Part shown: one piece after another, positions 8,256-15,156 of the stretch
Numbering within the stretch: the first letter of the stretch is position 1
How the letters are laid out: the number at the start of each line of letters is the position of its first letter
Assembly (NCBI GenBank): GCA_002291925.1
Contig: DBAY01000008.1
Span: 1-59,744, forward strand
Length of the DNA: 59,744 nt
Source of the DNA: Alphaproteobacteria bacterium UBA998
GTDB taxonomy: Bacteria; Pseudomonadota; Alphaproteobacteria; Rickettsiales; UBA998
Reading direction: 5' to 3'
Translations under genes and position numbers: made by a program
The notes under the pieces: model-generated
Told to the model about the DNA's origin: nothing
Databases searched by the model: none
The model's input: only the letters and a program-made list of their open reading frames with translations

Positions 8256-9635
8256 ATGAGGAAAATCTTCGGGTCATTTTCTAAACCCATGCTGCTGGGA
8301 CTGCTGAGCCTCTTGCTCATGTTTCCCCTCATGAGCGCAGCCCAGACGGCCCCGGCAACCGGGGGCGGCGGAAGCAACGATTGTTACAGCCCCCCCTCCA
8401 CGGGATCCGGGAGCACGCCTATTTGCACGAATCATCCTTTCTTTCAGGCGGATAATCCCTGTTTTCTGGGAAAGCGGGTGAGCGGCATCCTGCAAACAAT
8501 TATCGAGCGCGTGGAAAATTCCGTCAGCAACGCCTCGCGCAACATCTTCGATGCCATCACGCTGGATCCCGGATACGAACTGATTGTCGGTGCCTCCATG
8601 ACGCTGATGATCATCTTCTTCGCGGTGGGGGTCATGTTCGGCTTCCTGCAACCGCAACTGGGTCAGCTTATCATCCGGCTGGTGAAGATTGGGCTGCTTG
8701 CCTGGATACTGACCCCCGGCTATGGCTGGACGCTGATTGAGGACTATTTCATCCGCTTTTTTGGCCCCGCCGGCCCTAGCAGCCCATACTACCGCCAAAC
8801 CGGCACGGACTATCTTATTAGCGCTATGATCTCGATTGCGCAGACAGGCTCTGCGTCAGGGGCAACAGCGGGACCCAATTCCCCCTTTCAGGTAATTGAA
8901 AGTACTGTGAATCTCGTCTTCTCGCCGCGCATGTTCGTGACGGCGGTGGCTTCATTTGCCACGGTTCCTTTTGGTCCAGCCGTCGGGCTGGCGATGCTTT
9001 GGGCCATTTTCAGCTTTGTATGGGCTCTGCTCCGCGCGCTGCTGATTTACGTGCTTTCGAATATTGTAAAATCTTTGCTCTTTGGCCTAGCACCCATTTT
9101 CTTTGTATTCCTGCTTTTCGACAAAACCAAACAGCTTTTCACAGGCTGGCTGAACCAGCTGATCAATTTCAGCCTTCAGCCTATCCTAATGTTCGCCTTT
9201 CTTGCCTTCTTCTCCACCCTGATCAGTTCAAGTGCAAAAGCCATTCTGGCGCGCCCGGACACCCATGTCTGTTACGTGCATTCCAGCCAGCAGGGCACCA
9301 CGCCGTTCAGTATGGAGAATTGGCAATTCATCTGCCCGGATGGCAATACTATTCGCCCCTACTCCGGACAACGCACGGCGACTGGCGCATTGGAATGCCC
9401 GAGCGGCCGTATTTCCCCCGTCAGCATCGTTGATATTCTGGTGTTCCTGCTGATGGTACATATTGCAGGGGCCGTCATGAGTGTGATCCCGGGCCTAGCC
9501 GTTGAGATGTCCCAAGGCGTCACCAGACTTGACCAAGCCATCAGCAATATGTCAGGATTCGGCAGTCAACGAGGCAATGCGGCCGCACAATATCAACAAT
9601 TGCGTAATCCAACCCCGTCCCGCCCGCCTTCATAA
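8256..9635 (+). CDS. virB6: VirB6 family T4SS channel protein, copy 3
   Basis: 459 residues: signal peptide (cleavage near MSAAQT), Gly/Ser-rich periplasmic stretch with cysteines (NDCYSP, PICTNHPFF, NPCFLGKR), several membrane helices and the VirB6 core (LFTGWLNQLINFSLQPILMF). A cysteine-bearing loop follows (CYVHSSQQGTTPFSMENWQF) and a final helix near 400. The start at 8256 lies 17 nt after copy 2. Third tandem paralogue; this multiplication is typical of rvh-type systems. Confidence 0.87.
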   Translation: MRKIFGSFSKPMLLGLLSLLLMFPLMSAAQTAPATGGGGSNDCYSPPSTGSGSTPICTNHPFFQADNPCFLGKRVSGILQTIIERVENSVSNASRNIFDAITLDPGYELIVGASMTLMIIFFAVGVMFGFLQPQLGQLIIRLVKIGLLAWILTPGYGWTLIEDYFIRFFGPAGPSSPYYRQTGTDYLISAMISIAQTGSASGATAGPNSPFQVIESTVNLVFSPRMFVTAVASFATVPFGPAVGLAMLWAIFSFVWALLRALLIYVLSNIVKSLLFGLAPIFFVFLLFDKTKQLFTGWLNQLINFSLQPILMFAFLAFFSTLISSSAKAILARPDTHVCYVHSSQQGTTPFSMENWQFICPDGNTIRPYSGQRTATGALECPSGRISPVSIVDILVFLLMVHIAGAVMSVIPGLAVEMSQGVTRLDQAISNMSGFGSQRGNAAAQYQQLRNPTPSRPPS

Positions 9636-9651
9636 GGCATAGAAAATAAGG

Positions 9652-9810
9652 ATGCCATTTATGACCCGATACATACTCTGCGCCATACTGCTAACCTTGC
9701 CGTTAGTGGGATGTTCAGGGGAGCGGCAGGATATGAAAAGCCCCTGCGTAGGGCTGGAGGGCAGCCCATGCGGTTCTCGCAAGCCCGTGAATGCCTGGTG
9801 GCTGGCCTAA
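9652..9810 (+). CDS. VirB7-like small lipoprotein
   Basis: 52-residue reading frame 16 nt after virB6 copy 3, with AATAAGG as Shine-Dalgarno. Residues 1-20 are a lipoprotein signal peptide and the lipobox LVGC puts the lipidated cysteine at 21. The mature part is only 32 residues and has two Ser-Pro-Cys motifs (SPCVGLEGSPCG) and a tryptophan pair near the end (PVNAWW). Size, lipobox and position fit VirB7, the outer-membrane lipoprotein that anchors VirB9 in the core complex. I infer VirB7 from context; similarity between VirB7 families is weak. Confidence 0.75.
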   Translation: MPFMTRYILCAILLTLPLVGCSGERQDMKSPCVGLEGSPCGSRKPVNAWWLA

Positions 9811-9854
9811 GCTAAGCTTGCCGAGCCCCTGCGTTTTTGGATGAATCTGTCAGT

Positions 9855-11885
9855 TTAGCGCACCCCAAAGCCGCCGGGGCGTCCCGTGCCGTTCGAATCG
9901 TTTGACTGCGCCAGTGGATCGCGCTCCTGCGCGGCAATCCGCTCCACGACATCTCGGGCGCGGCGCGGACCAATGGCCGGGCTGGTTAGACCACCCGTAT
10001 CCACTGCCGTGCGCATTTTGGCCATATCCCCATTATTGAGCAGCGAGCCGAAGGCATCGGTTGCCGGTGCCGGGGTGGGTGCCATTGCCTGCTGCGGGGC
10101 ACGACGACCTGCCTCGCGTACAGTGGAAGAAGGTAGGCGGTTGGCATTGCGAGGACGTGATGACGGACGGGGCGGCGGCGTGACTGCACGTAGTGCCGCT
10201 GTGGAAAGCGCAGATTCCATGGAGGTGGCGTTGGAGTCCAACGATTGCGCGCGGCGGTCGGCGGCAGTATTAGCGATCTGGTTGGCCGCCATCACCTGCT
10301 GCATTTGTCTCTGCAACGGCGGAATGGAAGGTGCCACGACCCCGGCCTGATTGGCCAGCCCCATGCCTGCGCCGACGCCAAGAACCGTACCTGCCGCGCC
10401 TGCGACGAGACCGGTGCCGAGCGCCGGGCCAGCCAGCACCGGCTGGCGTACTTCGTTCGACGCGCGCGCCTGCTCCTGCAGGCGCAAAAGGATTTTCTCG
10501 AGGCCCACCTGCACGGAGCCCAGCATCTGGCCCACGGTGAGCAGGCCCGTATCGCGCCAGCTGGCGGGCATGGCTTGCAGCTCGTTCGCAATGCGCAGCG
10601 CATTCTCGCTGCTGCCGGATTCCTCGGCATATTTGAGCGCCTGCAGCTTGGCCTGCGCCGAGAGCTTGCCGAGCGAATCGAAGGCCACCTGGATATCGGT
10701 ATCCAGAAACAGGTTGGGATCGCGCAGGGCGGCGCGGCCTGCCTGCGTGTAGAACAGGTCGCTCAGCTTCTGCGTTTCCTGCAGCAGCTTGTAGACCTCC
10801 GCCGTATCCACGCGGTCCAGCAGCGCATCGAGCGGTGTATCGGCGAATTTCAGCCTGAGCTTCTCCAGAATCTCGCGCGCGATCTCAACCGCCCGCGCCT
10901 TCACAGGCTCGCTCAGATTATCCACCGACGCCAGCGGAATGGCGGCGCCGGCCAAGCCCGCGCCCAGATCATCGAAGCTGTGGCTGATGACTTCCGTGCG
11001 GGCGGGGTCCGGCATGGAGGCCATGCCATCGGGCCGTCCGCCACCGCCGGTCATCACGTCATCGCCGGTCGCGTAGGTATCGAGCGGCGCGGCGAGGTTG
11101 CGCGGGTCGAACGGCGTTTCCGTCAGGGGTGGCAGGCGCCAGAACATGTTGGAGCGGTTGCGCAGAAAATTGATCGGCACCATCACCGGGCTGGCCAAAT
11201 GGCGCAGGCGCTCACCGCGGTAGAGTTTTTCGTAAATTTCGGCCGCCCCGTCGCCTTTCATATTGGCGCGTGAGGGACTGACAGACGTGCCCAGATGCGG
11301 CAGCCAGCTGCGGCCGCGGTGCAGCATTTCGCCTACCTGCATGGCCACCTGGTTCAACGAATGGGCGGCCTGGCGGTCGCGCGCGTCATTCTCCACATCG
11401 CCGTCGGGGAAGAAATGGTTGAGCAAATAGTTGCGCAGCACCGCGATGTTCATGCGCAGGTCGGCATATTTCTCGTAGCGGCGGCTTTTGGGGTCAAACG
11501 CTTCCGGTATGCCGGCGAAATGGGCGACGATCTTGTCGAACTCGTAGCGTTTCGTATTGAAGTCCAGCCCGCCGCCGATGACGGCCAGCTCATGCCGGAT
11601 CCAGGTATTCTCGCGCGGGCGGACAAACTTGCCCACCCCGGCGGGGCTGAAGACCTGCTGCAGCGCCGCCATGCCCGCCACGTAGGAATTGCCCACATCC
11701 GCATAGTTCCCGCTATCCGCAGACTGCGGGAACCAGTTAGGCATCATCAATTCAAGGACCGTATCGGGGCGATTGGCGTAAGGGGCATAAATGCCCGTGT
11801 AATCGTTCGCATGCGAGTCCTCGCGGCGCATATGCATGCGCTCAGCATAACCACGCTCAGGAGGCTGATTGCCATCCAAAGGCAT
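9855..11885 (-). CDS. Large protein of unknown function next to T4SS
   Basis: 676 residues, no family recognised. No signal peptide and no ordinary membrane helices. Residues about 1-250 are mixed, charged and aromatic; about 300-480 look helical (EIAREILEKLRLKF, KLLQETQKLSDLFY). At about 495-535 there is a Gly/Ala-rich stretch with glycine-zipper spacing (GTGLVAGAAGTVLGVGAG), then a Pro/Arg/Ala-rich, probably disordered C-terminus ending FGVR. A strong GGAGGAGG Shine-Dalgarno precedes ATG 11885. It lies 29 nt downstream of the DUF2610-like gene and converges on the vir operon. It could be a T4SS substrate or accessory component, or a T4SS-independent protein; no direct evidence. Confidence 0.8.
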   Translation of the reverse strand: MPLDGNQPPERGYAERMHMRREDSHANDYTGIYAPYANRPDTVLELMMPNWFPQSADSGNYADVGNSYVAGMAALQQVFSPAGVGKFVRPRENTWIRHELAVIGGGLDFNTKRYEFDKIVAHFAGIPEAFDPKSRRYEKYADLRMNIAVLRNYLLNHFFPDGDVENDARDRQAAHSLNQVAMQVGEMLHRGRSWLPHLGTSVSPSRANMKGDGAAEIYEKLYRGERLRHLASPVMVPINFLRNRSNMFWRLPPLTETPFDPRNLAAPLDTYATGDDVMTGGGGRPDGMASMPDPARTEVISHSFDDLGAGLAGAAIPLASVDNLSEPVKARAVEIAREILEKLRLKFADTPLDALLDRVDTAEVYKLLQETQKLSDLFYTQAGRAALRDPNLFLDTDIQVAFDSLGKLSAQAKLQALKYAEESGSSENALRIANELQAMPASWRDTGLLTVGQMLGSVQVGLEKILLRLQEQARASNEVRQPVLAGPALGTGLVAGAAGTVLGVGAGMGLANQAGVVAPSIPPLQRQMQQVMAANQIANTAADRRAQSLDSNATSMESALSTAALRAVTPPPRPSSRPRNANRLPSSTVREAGRRAPQQAMAPTPAPATDAFGSLLNNGDMAKMRTAVDTGGLTSPAIGPRRARDVVERIAAQERDPLAQSNDSNGTGRPGGFGVR

Positions 11886-11914
11886 GTGCTACCTCCTCCG
11901 CTTAGGGGGCAAGC

Positions 11915-12202
11915 TCATCCGCCGGCTCCCTGTGTGGGTGCCGTGCCCCCTGCCCCGTTATTCGCGGCATTGCCAAGGGCATAGACGCAGAGATCCTCGA
12001 AGGAGACATTGTTTTCCTGCGCGATCTTGAAGAGTTTCTCGAAACTATCCATCACGTCCTGCGGAATGGTGCCGCCGCGCTCGCTGGAAAGCCACGCAGC
12101 TTGGTTTTGCAACGGATGCTTCTTTGGATGCGGCTCGCCGATATAGACGTGAAAGGGGTGCTTCTGCCCGCCGAAATCACAGGGAACGGTGAAACGCTTC
12201 AT
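11915..12202 (-). CDS. DUF2610-like small protein
   Basis: 95 residues. The opening FTVPCDFGGQKHPFHVYIG, the AAWLSSERGGTIPQDVMDSF block and the EDLCVYALG motif recall DUF2610 proteins of Rickettsiales and relatives, whose function is not known. The last 15 residues are a low-complexity Gly/Ala/Asn tail. Start supported by AAAGG upstream and by a perfect TATAAT at 12228-12233. It is followed closely by the 676-residue gene, probably in one transcript. A chaperone or adaptor for that protein is possible on size and order alone. Confidence 0.75.
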   Translation of the reverse strand: MKRFTVPCDFGGQKHPFHVYIGEPHPKKHPLQNQAAWLSSERGGTIPQDVMDSFEKLFKIAQENNVSFEDLCVYALGNAANNGAGGTAPTQGAGG

Positions 12203-12227
12203 AGGAGACGCCTTTCTGACTGACTGA

Positions 12228-12257
12228 ATTATATGCTGTATATGTTACCGCATTATG
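12228..12257 (-). promoter_or_regulatory. Possible promoter of the DUF2610-like / 676-aa pair
   Basis: Perfect minus-strand -10 TATAAT at 12228-12233, 26 bp before the start codon. The expected -35 position reads CATAAT, a poor match, so activator help is likely if it is used. A short AT inverted repeat (ATATGCTGTATAT on the plus strand) overlaps the spacer. Confidence 0.35.
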
Positions 12258-12267
12258 ACAGCAGGCG

Positions 12268-13086
12268 CTATGTCCTCAGCTCGAACACACCGCGCTGATC
12301 CTGGACCGGGCGGAAGCGGTCGGTAAGGGAGAGTACTGTCTCCGCCGCTCCCAGAAAGAGCACCCCATGCGGCTCCAGGGCATCGGCCAACCGGTTCAGC
12401 ACACCGCGCTTAGTCTCTTCATCAAAATAAATCAGCACGTTACGGCAGAAAACCACGTCAAATTTGCCAAATCCATTGCAGGGTTGTATCAGGTTATGCA
12501 CACGGTAACTTATGCCGCCGCGCACCTCGTCTTTGATGCGCCACTGATTATTGCCGATCTGGCTGAAATATTTTACGAGCAACGTAATCGGCGTCCCACG
12601 CTGCACTTCAAACTGCGTGTAGACTCCCTCCTGTGCTTTGGCGAGCACCTGCGTATCAAGGTCGGTGGCAAGAATCTCCCAACCAAGGCCGCCCATGGCC
12701 AGGCGCTGCTCGAGTAAAGTCATGGAGATAGAGTAAGGTTCTTGCCCATTTGAGCAGGCAGCACTCCACACGCGCATTTTGCCGCTCGCTTTGGCTTGGC
12801 GTACGCGGGGAATCACTAAATCGCGCAGCTGCTCAAACGGCTTGGTATCACGGAAGAACATCGATTCGTTGGTCGTCATCGCCTCGGTGACGTCCCTGAG
12901 CAGCGCTTCATCCCCCGGCGATCGGCGCAGCATGGCCACCAGCTCAGCGAGGCTCGCACAGCCTAGCTGGCGGGCAATGGGCTGTAGCCGCGTCTCCAGC
13001 AGATATTCCTTATCAGGCGTCAGGGCGAGGCCCGAGCGTTGCTTGAGCAGTTGGGCTATGAACTGGAAGTCGGCAGGCTGAATCAT
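12268..13086 (-). CDS. cheR: Chemotaxis protein methyltransferase CheR
   Basis: 272 residues from ATG 13086, which overlaps the cheB stop (ATGA); a longer frame to 13152 lies inside cheB and is unlikely. N-terminal CheR helical domain, then the SAM-binding Rossmann domain (RVWSAACSNGQEPYSI) and the FDVVFCRNVLIYFD motif near 218-231. CheR transfers methyl groups from SAM to glutamates of chemoreceptors. Last gene of a six-gene minus-strand operon. No receptor gene is in the window, so its target is encoded elsewhere. Confidence 0.95.
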   Translation of the reverse strand: MIQPADFQFIAQLLKQRSGLALTPDKEYLLETRLQPIARQLGCASLAELVAMLRRSPGDEALLRDVTEAMTTNESMFFRDTKPFEQLRDLVIPRVRQAKASGKMRVWSAACSNGQEPYSISMTLLEQRLAMGGLGWEILATDLDTQVLAKAQEGVYTQFEVQRGTPITLLVKYFSQIGNNQWRIKDEVRGGISYRVHNLIQPCNGFGKFDVVFCRNVLIYFDEETKRGVLNRLADALEPHGVLFLGAAETVLSLTDRFRPVQDQRGVFELRT

Positions 13087-14249
13087 CGCGCGCCCCCGAA
13101 CACCATCTGCAGGTACGGAGCAATCTGCGGAAGGGCAAGCAGCCCCTTGCAATGGCCATGTTCCGCCACTGCTTTGGGCATGCCCCAGACCGTGCTGGAT
13201 GCTTTGTCCTGCGCGATTACTGTTCCCCCCGCCGCGGCGAGAAGGCGTGCCCCCTCCAGCCCGTCATGCCCCATCCCGGTCAGCACTAGAAGCAGCAGGC
13301 GATTACCATAGATTTCCACCAGCGAGGCAATCATGGGGTCGGCCGCCGGGCGGCAGAAATTGATGGGTGGGTCCTGTGTCAGACAAATGCGGGGGCCTGC
13401 CCCTTCGGCTTCCTTTCGGATGCGCATATGGTAGTCTCCTGGCGCAATGTAGATACGCCCAGGCTGAACATTCTCGCCCTCCTTCGCCTCACTGCTGGCT
13501 GCACCGCTCGCCTGTTCAATATGTTTAGCCAGGATAGACGTGAAGGTGGGCGGCATGTGCTGGGTGATGAACACTGGTACGGACTCCAGTGCCCGTCCAA
13601 GTGCGCCAAAAATCTGCAGCAGCGCCTGCGGACCGCCGGTGGAGGAGGCGATAGCGACAGCAGCAGGACGCGTGGCAGGCATGAGTCCGGTAAAGGAAGT
13701 GGCGGCGGTACCGTCAGTAAAAAGCGTGCCTCCACGCGGCGGCTTTGGTATGGTCACGGACTCCACTGGCGCTTGCGGGGCAGGGGCGAGCGCCGCAGCA
13801 GCAGGGGCGGCCACAACAGCGGATCGCCCCGTGAGAGCACGGATTTTATCCACCATCTCAACATAAAACCGCTCACCCGCTCCGCGGTCCTGCCGGGCGG
13901 AGGGCTTGCTCACATAATCATTGGCTCCCATGGCCAGCGCCCGCAGCGCCGCATCCGCGTTGCGCTCGGTGAAGGTGGAGGAAATAATAATCGGTGTCCT
14001 CGGTGCCAGACGGCGGATTTCAGGCAGCGCCGTGAACCCATCCATTCGTGGCATTTCGAGATCGAGGATAATAACATCCACAGAGGCCGATTGCAGGGCG
14101 TCAATAGCCATCTGGCCATCCACTGCGCTGACCGCGATGGTGAAATCCGGCTGCTCGCTAAGCCGCCGGTTCAACATGCCGCGTACGATGGCCGAGTCGT
14201 CAACAACCATGATCCTAAGCGGTGCTAAAGAAGGAGTGGTCAACATCAT
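13083..14249 (-). CDS. cheB: Chemotaxis methylesterase/deamidase CheB
   Basis: Receiver domain (VVDDSAIVRGMLN; phospho-Asp in LDLEMPRMDG), an Ala/Pro-rich linker and the methylesterase domain with catalytic Ser in IASSTGGPQALL, His in ITQHMPP and Asp in GMGHDGLEGA. Removes receptor methyl groups once phosphorylated by CheA. I choose ATG 14249, 7 nt after the cheY stop; an upstream ATG at 14270 would overlap cheY by 14 nt. All catalytic residues present. Confidence 0.95.
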   Translation of the reverse strand: MMLTTPSLAPLRIMVVDDSAIVRGMLNRRLSEQPDFTIAVSAVDGQMAIDALQSASVDVIILDLEMPRMDGFTALPEIRRLAPRTPIIISSTFTERNADAALRALAMGANDYVSKPSARQDRGAGERFYVEMVDKIRALTGRSAVVAAPAAAALAPAPQAPVESVTIPKPPRGGTLFTDGTAATSFTGLMPATRPAAVAIASSTGGPQALLQIFGALGRALESVPVFITQHMPPTFTSILAKHIEQASGAASSEAKEGENVQPGRIYIAPGDYHMRIRKEAEGAGPRICLTQDPPINFCRPAADPMIASLVEIYGNRLLLLVLTGMGHDGLEGARLLAAAGGTVIAQDKASSTVWGMPKAVAEHGHCKGLLALPQIAPYLQMVFGGAR

Positions 14250-14256
14250 GCAAGGC

Positions 14257-14625
14257 TCAGAGTAGGCCAAGCTGTATCAGTTTGCCCTTCAGAATTTCCT
14301 CGTCATAGGGCTTCATGACATACTCATTGGCCCCGCTGAGCATGGCCTCTTGGATGTGCCCGATATCCGTTTCTGTCGTGCAGAAAATGACCGTAGGAAC
14401 CTCACCGCCGGGTGTGCCGCCACGCAACACTCTCAGGAAGGCAAGCCCATCCATCACGGGCATGTGCCAGTCAAGCAGAATAAGCGATGGCTGATGCTTG
14501 ACAAATACGCGCAGCGCCTCTTCGCCATCCTCTGCTTCGACAACAGCATATTCAAGGTTTTCCACCATGCGGCGCGTGACCTTCCGCACGATCTTTGAAT
14601 CATCTACGATCATGCAGGTTTTCAT
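14257..14625 (-). CDS. cheY: Single-domain response regulator CheY
   Basis: About 122 residues with the acidic pair in IVDDSKIVRKV, phospho-acceptor Asp in LLDWHMPVMDG, the Thr in CTTETD and the Lys in MKPYDEE. No output domain. It may act on the flagellar switch or as a phosphate sink. The second ATG (14625) fits the usual MKTCMIVDDS start better than the one at 14631. It lies between cheW and cheB. Confidence 0.94.
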   Translation of the reverse strand: MKTCMIVDDSKIVRKVTRRMVENLEYAVVEAEDGEEALRVFVKHQPSLILLDWHMPVMDGLAFLRVLRGGTPGGEVPTVIFCTTETDIGHIQEAMLSGANEYVMKPYDEEILKGKLIQLGLL

Positions 14626-14667
14626 AGGCAACTTCTGTCAACGCTATTAGAGATTGATTACAAAATC

Positions 14668-15156
14668 CTAGGATTGAAATGTTAAGATTGACTGAATATC
14701 CAGCAAGACTAGCAATTCCGAATCCAGTCGGCAGATCCCTCCCGCCACATCTTTCCATAGCGGTTCAAGATTAGCGGGCGCTTTCTCAATCTGGATCATT
14801 GGCAGATTCAGCACATCACCCACCGCATCGACCATAAGGCTATAAAGCTCATCCTGATATTCTACTACGATATGCATGACTGAATGCGGGTCTGGAAACG
14901 GATCAAGTCCCAGACGGGCCCGCATATCGACTACAGTAACAATGCGCCCGCGCAGATTGAGTGAGCCAGACACCTCGCGGGGGGCCAAAGGTACAGGCGC
15001 AATGGTTTGGGCACGCAGCACGTCCTGTACGACCATGACAGATGCGCCGAACAACTGGCCGGACACCCGCATAGTGACAAAACTTTGGGCACTACCCATA
15101 ACCGAGAGGGCGGAGGGCGGCGGCGAGGCGTCGTAAGGCTGAAGGGCATTTGACAT
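14668..15156 (-). CDS. cheW: Chemotaxis coupling protein CheW
   Basis: 162 residues from ATG 15156, overlapping the cheA stop by one base (TAATG); the longer frame to 15189 runs into cheA. A single CheW beta-barrel domain: SFVTMRVSGQLFGASVMVVQ, then LAPREVSGSLNLRGRIVTVVDM and the closing LLVLLDIQSIL. Bridges chemoreceptors and CheA. The first 25 residues are a Pro/Ser-rich extension. Confidence 0.94.
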   Translation of the reverse strand: MSNALQPYDASPPPSALSVMGSAQSFVTMRVSGQLFGASVMVVQDVLRAQTIAPVPLAPREVSGSLNLRGRIVTVVDMRARLGLDPFPDPHSVMHIVVEYQDELYSLMVDAVGDVLNLPMIQIEKAPANLEPLWKDVAGGICRLDSELLVLLDIQSILTFQS

